Shown: piece by piece, positions 44,251 to 52,392 of the stretch
Numbering within the stretch: the first letter of the stretch is position 1
Layout: each line of letters begins with the position of its first letter
NCBI RefSeq assembly: GCF_026723825.1
Contig: NZ_CP113519.1
Coordinates: forward strand, 4,216,001 to 4,280,000
DNA from: Pseudomonas sp. GOM7
Lineage (GTDB): Bacteria; Pseudomonadota; Gammaproteobacteria; Pseudomonadales; Pseudomonadaceae
Direction: 5' to 3'
Length of the DNA stretch: 64,000 nt
Program-made: the position numbers and the translations under genes
The notes under the pieces: generated by a model
Databases searched by the model: none
What the model was told of the DNA's origin: nothing
The model's input: only the letters and a program-made list of their open reading frames with translations

Positions 44251-44765
44251 AAACCCAACACTTTCCTGAGAAAGAACGCGGTGCAGCGCTGTTCATCGCC
44301 TTGATTATGCTCTTGGTCATTACTCTACTGGCACTTTCAGGCGCGCGCGAAACCGCTCTGGAAAGCCGCATCACCGGCAATCTGGCAGATCAACAAAAGC
44401 TTGTGAACTATGGAGAAGCAGCACTTCGACAAGGAGAGCGGCTTCTGACCTCGCCAATGAAACCTCGCGAACAAAATGACTGCACAGGCAATTATTGCTT
44501 CCTGAATCAACAACCCGCCTACCTTCAAGACTTTGACACTTCCCTGAGCTACTCACCTGTGACTGGAGAAAGCAACCAACAAGTGCAATGGTATGCAGTC
44601 CCAGCCCCCTCAGGAGCAGCACAAGGCCAAGCAGAAAATCCTGAATACGGCAACATGATGCTGGGTATCGGTACCTTCCGCTATGAGATCAATACGAAAG
44701 CAACGAACACCGATACCGAGCAAAAAGCCAGCCTTCGCTCCACCACAGCCAAAGTATTCAACTGA
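44247..44765 (+). CDS. pilX: Minor pilin PilX
   Basis: A 172-residue minor pilin of the PilX/GspK type. The cleavage site ERG|AALFIALIMLLVITLLALSG lacks Glu+5, which is normal for PilX, the tip-most pilin. Downstream, ARETALESRITGN and DQQ..LVNYGEAALRQGE follow the family pattern. The start overlaps pilW. pilY1 follows 12 bp later. Confidence 0.9.
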   Translation: MKTQHFPEKERGAALFIALIMLLVITLLALSGARETALESRITGNLADQQKLVNYGEAALRQGERLLTSPMKPREQNDCTGNYCFLNQQPAYLQDFDTSLSYSPVTGESNQQVQWYAVPAPSGAAQGQAENPEYGNMMLGIGTFRYEINTKATNTDTEQKASLRSTTAKVFN

Positions 44766-44777
44766 AGGTAAAAAACC

Positions 44778-47700
44778 ATGCGAACTCATGCACTCCTTCA
44801 GGCCAGCGCCTTGGCAATGGCAACGCTGGCAACTCAGGCCTTCGCGGGCGCAAACAACCCTGCACAGACGCCGCTGTTTGTAAGCCGGGCTACCCCCCCC
44901 CTGAACATGTTGGTCATGGGGCGAGATCACAAGCTTTATTACGAAGCCTATAATGACGCCTCCGACCTCAATGGCGACGGCATCATTGATGTTGGCTACA
45001 AAGGCTATCTTAGTGCGGCCCAGGGTGGTATCGACTACTTCGGCTACTTCAACTCCCAAGTCTGCTACACCTATACCGATGGCACCTTCGTTCCGACAGC
45101 CCTGGCCACGAACAAACGCTGCAGCGGCCAATGGAGCGGTGACTACCTCAACTATCTGACCACCTCACGCATGGATGCACTGCGTAAAGTGCTCTATGGT
45201 GGTTTCCGTGTCACCGACACGGAAAGCAAAACCTTGCTCCAGGGCGCATATATTCCTCGCGATGCACACGCATGGGGTAAGGAATACAAAGCCACAGATG
45301 GCTACAACATCACGGATTTTACCCCGCTATCCCAGCCTGCATCTGGCTTCCATCATATGTTCGCGGTGGTTTCCAAGACACAGGATACAGGTATTCCACA
45401 ACTACGCGTTCTCACCAATACAACGTTCCGAGTCTGGAACTGGGTGTCAAAAGAGCGCCCAGTTGCTATGGACGAGTGCGTAACCAGTACAGGTGGCACG
45501 GCGAGCTGTACATCCGGCGGCCCATCTCCAGCAGGCTGGACACTGGTTCCAGCCGAGGTACTCAGTAATGTCACTGTAACCACCTGGAAAGATAACGTTG
45601 GTAGTCCTAGCAACAGATCCGGGATGAACTCACTATTTGATAATAATAGTGGCAACTCCGCACGATGTGGAAGCGGCCCGGCCGCCCAGATATTCAAGGA
45701 TAGAGACGGAAACCCGTTCAAGGGTAACGGTTGTACCGATGATAATTATCACACTCTGATTACCGCAACCCTTACACCCCCAAGCACAGCCACCTATACA
45801 TTTGCCGTGGATGGTGACGATGCTGTCGATCTGCAGATCGGCAGCACTTATGTCGCCTCCTGGTATGGCGGGCATGGAAACGACAAATCTGACAATGGGC
45901 TTAACCAGCACTCGGGCAGTATTGCCCTGACAGGTGGCCAAAGTTATCAAATAACTTTTCGCCATGAAGAAGGTAGTGGAGGCGATAACTGGGGACTTTA
46001 CTGGAAGCTACCAAATGCGGCGGCCAGCACACTGACGGATTACAACGTCCGCGTTGAGGTTTGCCCATCCGGCAATTCAGCGCTGCGAGACAGTACCTGC
46101 AAGGTTTACGGCAGCGGAGCAGTAAAACCCACCGGCATCCTTCATGATTTCGGCGAAACCAACAGGATGCACTTTGGCTTGCTGACCGGCTCTTACGAAA
46201 AGAGCATGAGCGGCGGCATATTGCGCGCCAATATGGGCAGTTTCACTCGCGAGGTCGATCCTTACACTGGGCAGTTCTGCTCATCTGACGCCAACTATTG
46301 CTCGAACCCGATAAATAATCCCTCGCCTGAGCGCAACGGTATAGTCGCGACCATCAATAAATTACGCATCTATGACTTTCGCTATGGCGACAATACCTAT
46401 GGCTGCTGGATTACTGATAGAACGATCACACAAGACGATCATTGCTATATGTGGGGCAACCCTGTAGGCGAAATGATGTATGAGACGCTACGCTACTTCT
46501 CTGGTGCAAGCGCCCCCACGTCTCTATACAACTACACAGGTAACAGTGGCGCAGACCAAACACTAGGCCTGGCCAAGCCTTCATGGGTTTCGCCATATAG
46601 CCAAAGTGGCGGAAATTACCCTGCCTGCTCCCTTCCGGCAATGACTGTCATTAGCGACATCAACCCGTCTTATGACTACAAACTGCCCGGAGGAAAATCT
46701 AGCTGGCAAGCCAATGGCGAAGCGTTCTCCAACTCAAATGACCCAGCCGCCATACAAAATCTGAATGTATCTACTGAAACCAATGCGATTGGCGTAGCAG
46801 AAGGGCTGGTTGGCAAGAGCGTCTTTATTGGTGAGTCCAATGGTACTGCCGATAATGCCCCAACGGCCAAGACAATCGCTGACCTGGCGACCGCTCGTGG
46901 GCTTGCCCCCGAAGAACCGAGCAAGCAAGGGACTTATTACTCGGCTGGTGTTGCGCGCTTTGCTGCCAAAAATGCAATCGGCGGGAATCGCATGTTGCAA
47001 ACCTACGCGGTCGCCCTAGCCTCACCATTACCGCAGATAAACTTCCCCGTGGGAAACAGCCGCATCACCCTGGTTCCTTTTGCTAAATCTGTTGGCAATA
47101 ATAATTTTCAACCAACCAACCAGATCGTCGACTTCTACGTACAGAGAATTGCCAATACCGATCCAGATGGCAGCGATCGAGACATGTCGGTCAATGGCGG
47201 ACGCCCCTATGCGGTTTTCCGTATCAATTATGAAGACGTCGAGCAAGGCGCTGACCATGACATGGATGCCATTGCGCTCTATACCCTGTCAGTCACTGCC
47301 GATAATCAACTTCAGGTCAACCTGCTCTCGGAATATGCCGCTGGTGGTATGCAGCAACATATGGGCTATGTCATCTCCGGCACCGGAGCGCAGACAGATG
47401 GCATCTACCTGGAGATATGCGACCTGAGAGACGGAACTGCCAACAACGGCAACAGAGCCAGTTGCGACGGACAAACCCGCTATCGCCTCAATACCCCACC
47501 TGGCCGCCCGGCTGGCTGGTGCGTTACCAATACCAGCAGCTCGGAATGTGAGGGGCTGCCGCCTACCGCATCGCGAACCTTCACCCCGTCCGCCAGCGCC
47601 AGCAATGCCGTGCTGCTGAAGAGCCCGCTGTGGTACGCCGCCAAATACGGCATGCCGGATCGCGATACGACCACGATCACTGGCGACCCGGACAACTACT

Positions 47701-49823
47701 TCCTGGTCACCAATGCCTTGACCCTGAAAGAACAATTGACCAAGGCCTTCAACAACCTTGAACAGTCAAACAACTCGGTAACCAGCCCTGCCGTTTCCGT
47801 GGCTGGCAACGAAGCCTCCGACGATCTTTACATCTACCGCACCGATTACAGAATCAATACTTGGAGCGGTGACCTGATCAAGGAGCAGCTCAATAAAGTC
47901 GACGGAACCAGAACCCGCCTGTGGAGTGCCAGCTCCGCGCTTACGGCATCTGGACGTACGATCCGCATACCGGCTGCAAACGGTACAAGCCTTCAGGAAA
48001 TGACCTGGAACAATCTCGCCAACCGAGAGGCATTCAACAATGCCGGTCAACGGGTCAACCTGCAAGCAGCGATGGCCACGGATCTGGCAACGGGTACCCC
48101 GGCGCCAATGGTCAATGGCACGATGAGCAGCGAGAATCAAACGCTTGGTCAGAACAGACTCAACTTCGTCAAAGGCGAAGCGAACGCCAATTTCCGCGCA
48201 CGCGACTCGTTACTCGGCGACATCATCAACTCCAACCCTACAGTCGTCGCCGGGGCGCAGTACCTGGCCTACCTGGCAGACAGCATCGAGCCAGGCGGCA
48301 ACTATGGCAACTTCGTGACCGCCCAGGCGAATCGCAGCAAGCGTATTTATGTGGGTGCCAACGATGGTATGTTGCATGCCTTCAATGACAGTGGCACGGA
48401 ACAGTTTGCCTTCGTGCCTACAGCAGTCATTCCCGAGCTCTATCGGTTGACTGACCCGCGTTACAACGAACAGGGCGGCGCCCACAAGTTCTATGTCGAC
48501 GGCTCACCGGTGGTGCGTGACGTCTACATCAACAATCAGTGGAGAACCGTTCTGGTCGGCACCCTACGTGCTGGTGGGCGGGCGCTCTTCGCCCTGGACA
48601 TCACTGACCCGGCCAATATCTCACTGCTCTGGGAGTTCAACGTCGGCAAGGACATCCCTGACAATGCGCCTGCCAATACCCCCAGCGACATGGGTTACAG
48701 CTTCCCGACGCCCACCATTGCCAAGCTGCACAGTGGTCAATGGGCAGTGGTCACGGGCAATGGTTATGACAGTGACAGCGGCCGCGCCGTGCTGATGTTG
48801 ATCGATATCGCCACGGGCAATCTGATCAAGAAGATCCCGACCGCTGCAGCGGATGCCAACAATGGGCTGTCCACTGTTCGGGTAGCCGATAACAACAGCG
48901 ATGGCTACGCCGACTATGTCTATGCAGGGGACCTGAAAGGCAATCTGTGGCGCTTCGATCTGATCGACAATGCGGGCACCAATGCAGACGGTACGGAGCG
49001 TAATCCTCTGCGTCACACTAGCAACATCAATGTGAGCAACTTCAAGGTCTCTTACGGGGGAACTCCGCTGTTCACGGCCCGCAACGGCAATGATGAGGTT
49101 CAGCCCATCACAGCCCCTCCCTCCCTCGTTCGTCATCCCAGCATGAACGGCTATATCGTCATGTTTGGTACAGGCCGTTACTTCCGGGAGGCGGATAAAT
49201 CCAGACAGGAGAATGCTGTCATCCAGACCCTCTACGGCATCTGGGATCGGAAAACGACCGGGCAAGCAACGGCCAGCGGTGATGTTCCCAGCAGCTCACG
49301 CTCAGATCTGCAACAGCAGACCCTGACGAATGCTACCGCTACCTTCCAGAATGGCCAAACGACCACCAGCCTTACAGTCAGAACGCTGAGCGCTAATGCC
49401 GTAGCCTGGCGCAATGGAAGTACCGGAAAATATGGCTGGTATCTGGATCTGGTCGTCGGTAGCTCAGCGGAGGGGGAGCGCATTGTCAATGAGATGGCAG
49501 CCAGAGGCCAGGTGCTCTTCCTCAGTACACTGACCCCCTCCAGCGACCCCTGCAAGGCAGGCCTGATAGGTCGAAACTATGGCATTGACCCCTTTACTGG
49601 AGGACGCACCAGTTTTGCGGTTTTCGACCTCAACAACGATGGCGTTGTAAACGCCAGCGACAACTACAACAGCCAGAGCGTTTCGGGCTTCGAGAGCCCA
49701 GCGGGTGGCTTTACCCTCAGCGGTGACAAGTTCTTCACCACCGATGGGGCTTCTGTAAATATCAACTTTGGCCCGACCGTATCAGGTCGGCAAAGCTGGC
49801 AAATTCTCCCGGAGAACGATTGA
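44778..49823 (+). CDS. pilY1: Type IV pilus tip adhesin PilY1, long form with PA14-like insertion
   Basis: A 1681-residue secreted protein with a signal peptide ending in AFA (residue 23). The C-terminal PilY1 beta-propeller is clear (about 1190-1600, YVGANDGMLHAF and VDGSPVVRDVY) with a calcium loop DNNSDGYAD near 1370. An N-terminal EF-hand-like loop DLNGDGIID starts at D63 and another, DLNNDGVVNASD, at D1617. Residues about 325-420 read as a PA14-like domain (YTFAVDGDDAVDLQIGST, then YQITFRHEEGSGGDNWGLYW). I see no DxSxS vWA MIDAS motif. P. aeruginosa PilY1 is about 1160 residues. The N-terminal half is noticeably more A/T-rich than the propeller. Confidence 0.9.
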   Translation: MRTHALLQASALAMATLATQAFAGANNPAQTPLFVSRATPPLNMLVMGRDHKLYYEAYNDASDLNGDGIIDVGYKGYLSAAQGGIDYFGYFNSQVCYTYTDGTFVPTALATNKRCSGQWSGDYLNYLTTSRMDALRKVLYGGFRVTDTESKTLLQGAYIPRDAHAWGKEYKATDGYNITDFTPLSQPASGFHHMFAVVSKTQDTGIPQLRVLTNTTFRVWNWVSKERPVAMDECVTSTGGTASCTSGGPSPAGWTLVPAEVLSNVTVTTWKDNVGSPSNRSGMNSLFDNNSGNSARCGSGPAAQIFKDRDGNPFKGNGCTDDNYHTLITATLTPPSTATYTFAVDGDDAVDLQIGSTYVASWYGGHGNDKSDNGLNQHSGSIALTGGQSYQITFRHEEGSGGDNWGLYWKLPNAAASTLTDYNVRVEVCPSGNSALRDSTCKVYGSGAVKPTGILHDFGETNRMHFGLLTGSYEKSMSGGILRANMGSFTREVDPYTGQFCSSDANYCSNPINNPSPERNGIVATINKLRIYDFRYGDNTYGCWITDRTITQDDHCYMWGNPVGEMMYETLRYFSGASAPTSLYNYTGNSGADQTLGLAKPSWVSPYSQSGGNYPACSLPAMTVISDINPSYDYKLPGGKSSWQANGEAFSNSNDPAAIQNLNVSTETNAIGVAEGLVGKSVFIGESNGTADNAPTAKTIADLATARGLAPEEPSKQGTYYSAGVARFAAKNAIGGNRMLQTYAVALASPLPQINFPVGNSRITLVPFAKSVGNNNFQPTNQIVDFYVQRIANTDPDGSDRDMSVNGGRPYAVFRINYEDVEQGADHDMDAIALYTLSVTADNQLQVNLLSEYAAGGMQQHMGYVISGTGAQTDGIYLEICDLRDGTANNGNRASCDGQTRYRLNTPPGRPAGWCVTNTSSSECEGLPPTASRTFTPSASASNAVLLKSPLWYAAKYGMPDRDTTTITGDPDNYFLVTNALTLKEQLTKAFNNLEQSNNSVTSPAVSVAGNEASDDLYIYRTDYRINTWSGDLIKEQLNKVDGTRTRLWSASSALTASGRTIRIPAANGTSLQEMTWNNLANREAFNNAGQRVNLQAAMATDLATGTPAPMVNGTMSSENQTLGQNRLNFVKGEANANFRARDSLLGDIINSNPTVVAGAQYLAYLADSIEPGGNYGNFVTAQANRSKRIYVGANDGMLHAFNDSGTEQFAFVPTAVIPELYRLTDPRYNEQGGAHKFYVDGSPVVRDVYINNQWRTVLVGTLRAGGRALFALDITDPANISLLWEFNVGKDIPDNAPANTPSDMGYSFPTPTIAKLHSGQWAVVTGNGYDSDSGRAVLMLIDIATGNLIKKIPTAAADANNGLSTVRVADNNSDGYADYVYAGDLKGNLWRFDLIDNAGTNADGTERNPLRHTSNINVSNFKVSYGGTPLFTARNGNDEVQPITAPPSLVRHPSMNGYIVMFGTGRYFREADKSRQENAVIQTLYGIWDRKTTGQATASGDVPSSSRSDLQQQTLTNATATFQNGQTTTSLTVRTLSANAVAWRNGSTGKYGWYLDLVVGSSAEGERIVNEMAARGQVLFLSTLTPSSDPCKAGLIGRNYGIDPFTGGRTSFAVFDLNNDGVVNASDNYNSQSVSGFESPAGGFTLSGDKFFTTDGASVNINFGPTVSGRQSWQILPEND

Positions 49824-50239
49824 TGAAGGTTAGAACTGCAGCAGGCTTTACCTTGCTGGAAGTCATGATCACCGTGGTGATCATCGGCATCCTTGCGGCC
49901 ATCGCCTATCCCAGCTATCAGGATTATGTGCTGCGCAGCAATCGTGCCGAAGGCATGGCCCTGCTGAATGACGCTGCTGCTCGCCAGGAACGCTATTACG
50001 CCCAGACCAATGCCTATGTCACTGCAACCGCTGACATAGGCAAGCTCGGGCTCTCCAGTGCCAACTCGCAAACAGGCAAATACAGCCTGAGCATCGGAAG
50101 CGGTGGAGGCGGCTATGTATTGACCGCCACGCCGCAAGGCGTGCAAACAAACGATACCAAGTGCGGGAACCTGACGCTCAACGCGCAAGGTACAAAAGGC
50201 AAGAGTGGTAGCAGTAGCGTGAGTGACTGCTGGCGCTGA
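49823..50239 (+). CDS. pilE: Minor pilin PilE
   Basis: A 138-residue type IV pilin-like protein. The cleavage site AAG|FTLLEVMITVVIIGILAAIAYPSYQ is a textbook prepilin signal. A C-terminal Cys pair (TKCGN and SDCWR) forms the expected D-loop. ATG at 49823 overlaps the last base of the pilY1 stop (TGATG), and GGAGA lies about 8 nt upstream. No pilY2 gene is present between pilY1 and pilE. It is the last gene of the operon. Confidence 0.9.
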   Translation: MKVRTAAGFTLLEVMITVVIIGILAAIAYPSYQDYVLRSNRAEGMALLNDAAARQERYYAQTNAYVTATADIGKLGLSSANSQTGKYSLSIGSGGGGYVLTATPQGVQTNDTKCGNLTLNAQGTKGKSGSSSVSDCWR

Positions 50240-50268
50240 TTGAGCGAAACCGACTGCACGCTGAAAAG

Positions 50269-50302
50269 AAACGCCGCACTCCTGAGGAGTAGCGGCGTTT
50301 TT
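50269..50302 (+). terminator. Terminator of the minor pilin operon
   Basis: AAACGCCGC (50269-50277) pairs with GCGGCGTTT (50292-50300), with an inner ACTCC/GGAGT stem and a following T-run. It lies 30 bp after the pilE stop. Confidence 0.85.
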
Positions 50303-50368
50303 ATTGAGTTCATGATCATAACCGTGCTGGCATGTCCCGGAAAGATCAGCCCGCCCAGCGTTTTATAT

Positions 50369-51313
50369 TCAAACCGCCCTCACCCGCAACTCCTTGGGCA
50401 TGGAAAACGTGATGTTCTCCGGCCTGCCATCGAGCTCGGTCTCACCCGTCGCGCCCCAGGCGCGCAGGCGTTCGACCACGCCGCGCACCAGCACTTCCGG
50501 GGCAGAGGCGCCGGCGGTGATCCCTACTCCGCCGACACCCTCGAACCACTCGAGCTGGAGATCCTCGGCGCCATCGATCAGATAGGCCGGGGTGCCCATG
50601 CGCTCGGCCAGCTCGCGCAGGCGGTTGGAGTTGGAGCTGTTGGGGCTGCCCACTACCAGCAGCACGTCGCATTCGCTGGCGAGCTGTTTGACGGCATCCT
50701 GGCGGTTCTGCGTGGCGTAGCAGATATCGTCCTTGCGTGGCCCGCCGATGGCGGGGAACTTGGCACGCAAGGCGTCGATCACCTTGCTGGTGTCATCCAT
50801 GGACAGGGTGGTCTGGGTGACGAACGCCAGGTTCTGCGGGTTGCGCACCTGTAGCTCGGCAACATCCGACTCGTCCTCCACCAGGTAGATGGCGCCGCCG
50901 TTGCTGGCGTCGTACTGGCCCATGGTGCCTTCCACTTCCGGGTGGCCTTCATGGCCGATCAGGATGCATTCGCGCCCTTCGCGGCTGTAGCGCACCACTT
51001 CCATGTGCACCTTGGTCACCAGCGGACAGGTGGCGTCGAAGACCTTGAGGCCACGGCGCGCGGCCTCGTCGCGCACGGCCTTGGAGACGCCATGGGCGCT
51101 GAAGATGACGATGACGTCGTCCGGCACCTGATCCAGCTCCTCGACGAACACGGCACCACGGGCGCGCAGGTCTTCCACCACGAACTTGTTGTGCACCACT
51201 TCGTGACGCACGTAGATCGGTGGGCCGAAGACTTCCAGGGCGCGATTGACGATTTCGATGGCGCGGTCGACACCGGCACAGAAGCCGCGGGGGTTGGCGA
51301 GTTTGATATGCAT
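50369..51313 (-). CDS. ispH: 4-hydroxy-3-methylbut-2-enyl diphosphate reductase
   Basis: The 314-residue iron-sulfur enzyme makes IPP and DMAPP in the last step of the MEP isoprenoid pathway. The cluster ligands are C12 (GFCAG), C96 (DATCPLV) and C198 (DICYATQNRQ). ATG at 51313 (MHIKLANPRG) gives the family length, and the longer frame to 51433 runs into a repeat. It is the last gene of a - strand block ispH-fkpB-lspA-ileS-ribF, the order known from P. aeruginosa. Confidence 0.95.
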   Translation of the reverse strand: MHIKLANPRGFCAGVDRAIEIVNRALEVFGPPIYVRHEVVHNKFVVEDLRARGAVFVEELDQVPDDVIVIFSAHGVSKAVRDEAARRGLKVFDATCPLVTKVHMEVVRYSREGRECILIGHEGHPEVEGTMGQYDASNGGAIYLVEDESDVAELQVRNPQNLAFVTQTTLSMDDTSKVIDALRAKFPAIGGPRKDDICYATQNRQDAVKQLASECDVLLVVGSPNSSNSNRLRELAERMGTPAYLIDGAEDLQLEWFEGVGGVGITAGASAPEVLVRGVVERLRAWGATGETELDGRPENITFSMPKELRVRAV

Positions 51314-51386
51314 GATGACTCTCGGCACGCGGTCGTTGCAGGAGGAGGCAAGTGTAACGCGGGAGCGAACATCGTTCCCGCTTGGC

Positions 51387-51442
51387 ATGGCCCGGACGCA
51401 TCCGAGGTATCGATGGCAGCACCCGGATTGCATCCGGGCTAC
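51387..51442. repeat. REP-type repeat between fkpB and ispH
   Basis: The 21-nt arm at 51422-51442 is identical to the right arm of the palindrome after algA (core CCCGGATTGCATCCGGG). A degenerate opposite arm precedes it (51387-51407). It lies between the ispH start and the fkpB stop. Confidence 0.7.
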
Positions 51443-51448
51443 TGACGC

Positions 51449-51886
51449 TTACAGCGCTTTGACTTCGATGATCTCCACCTCGAAGTCCAGCACCTTGCCG
51501 GCCAGCGGGTGGTTGAAGTCGATGGTCACCTGCTGGTCGTCGAAAGCCTTGACCACGCCCGGCAGCTCGGCATTGGCGGCGTCATTGAAGATCACCAGCA
51601 GGCCTTCGGAGAGCTCCATGCCCTCGAACTGGCTGCGCGGCATGACCTGCACATTCTGCGGGTTCGGCTGGCCGAAGCCCTGCTCGGGCTGCACCTGCAC
51701 GCTGCGCTTGTCACCGGCCTTGAAGCCGTACAGCGCCTGCTCGAAGCCAGGCAGCAAGTTGCCATCGCCGACCTTGAAGGTAGCCGGCTGCTTATCGAAG
51801 GTGCTGTCCACCACGTCGCCGTTTTCCAGCTTGAGGGCAAAATGCAGGGTCACCTGCCGATCCGGGCCGATGCGTACCTCGCTCAT
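51449..51886 (-). CDS. fkpB: FKBP-type peptidyl-prolyl isomerase (SlpA/FkpB)
   Basis: A 145-residue protein with the SlyD/SlpA-like FKBP fold. VTLHFALKLENGDVVDSTF opens the domain and GNLLPGFEQALYGFKAGDKR is the FKBP signature. An inserted-in-flap domain follows (about 70-130). It assists folding as prolyl isomerase and chaperone. It overlaps the lspA stop by 4 bp and sits in the conserved lspA-fkpB-ispH block. Confidence 0.92.
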   Translation of the reverse strand: MSEVRIGPDRQVTLHFALKLENGDVVDSTFDKQPATFKVGDGNLLPGFEQALYGFKAGDKRSVQVQPEQGFGQPNPQNVQVMPRSQFEGMELSEGLLVIFNDAANAELPGVVKAFDDQQVTIDFNHPLAGKVLDFEVEIIEVKAL

Positions 51887-52392
51887 TGCGCCACCTCCTT
51901 CTTCGCCGACTTGTCGCTCTTGAACATGTCCAGCGCCAGCAGGATGGCGCCAATGGTGATGAAGCTGTCGGCCAGGTTGAAGGCCGGGAAATACCAGCGG
52001 TTCTGCCAGTGCACCAGGATGAAGTCGACCACATGGCCCAGTACCACGCGGTCATAGAGATTGCCCAAAGCACCGCCAAGCACCATGGCCAGGGCCACGG
52101 CCAGCAGGGTTTCGCTGGGTTTGAGGCGCTTGAGCCAGATCACCAGCACGGCGCTGACCAGCACGGCGATGCCGGCGAAGAACCAGCGCTGCCAGCCAGC
52201 GGCATCGGCCAGGAAGCTGAAGGCGGCGCCGGTGTTATAGGCCAGCGTCCAGTCCAGATAACCGGGGATCACTTCGATGCGCTGATACATACTCAGGCCG
52301 CCCTCGAAGATATCCTTGGTGATGCGGTCACCGATCAGGATCAGCAGGCTCAGCAGCAACCAGGGCAATTTGCCGAAACGGGCTTCACGCAT
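51883..52392 (-). CDS. lspA: Lipoprotein signal peptidase
   Basis: The 169-residue inner-membrane aspartyl protease removes signal peptides from prolipoproteins, which in this window include AlgK and BamD. Four membrane segments are visible (about 10-28, 68-86, 96-114, 138-158). The catalytic dyad is D123 (VVDFI) and D142 (FNLADS), with conserved D22 and the N53-T-G-A block. It overlaps the ileS stop by 8 bp and the fkpB start by 4 bp. Confidence 0.95.
   Translation of the reverse strand: MREARFGKLPWLLLSLLILIGDRITKDIFEGGLSMYQRIEVIPGYLDWTLAYNTGAAFSFLADAAGWQRWFFAGIAVLVSAVLVIWLKRLKPSETLLAVALAMVLGGALGNLYDRVVLGHVVDFILVHWQNRWYFPAFNLADSFITIGAILLALDMFKSDKSAKKEVAQ

Noticed and set aside
44247..44330. 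PilX lacking Glu+5 at the prepilin site
   Set aside because: This is the normal state for PilX/GspK-type tip pilins, unlike the FimT Ala-1.
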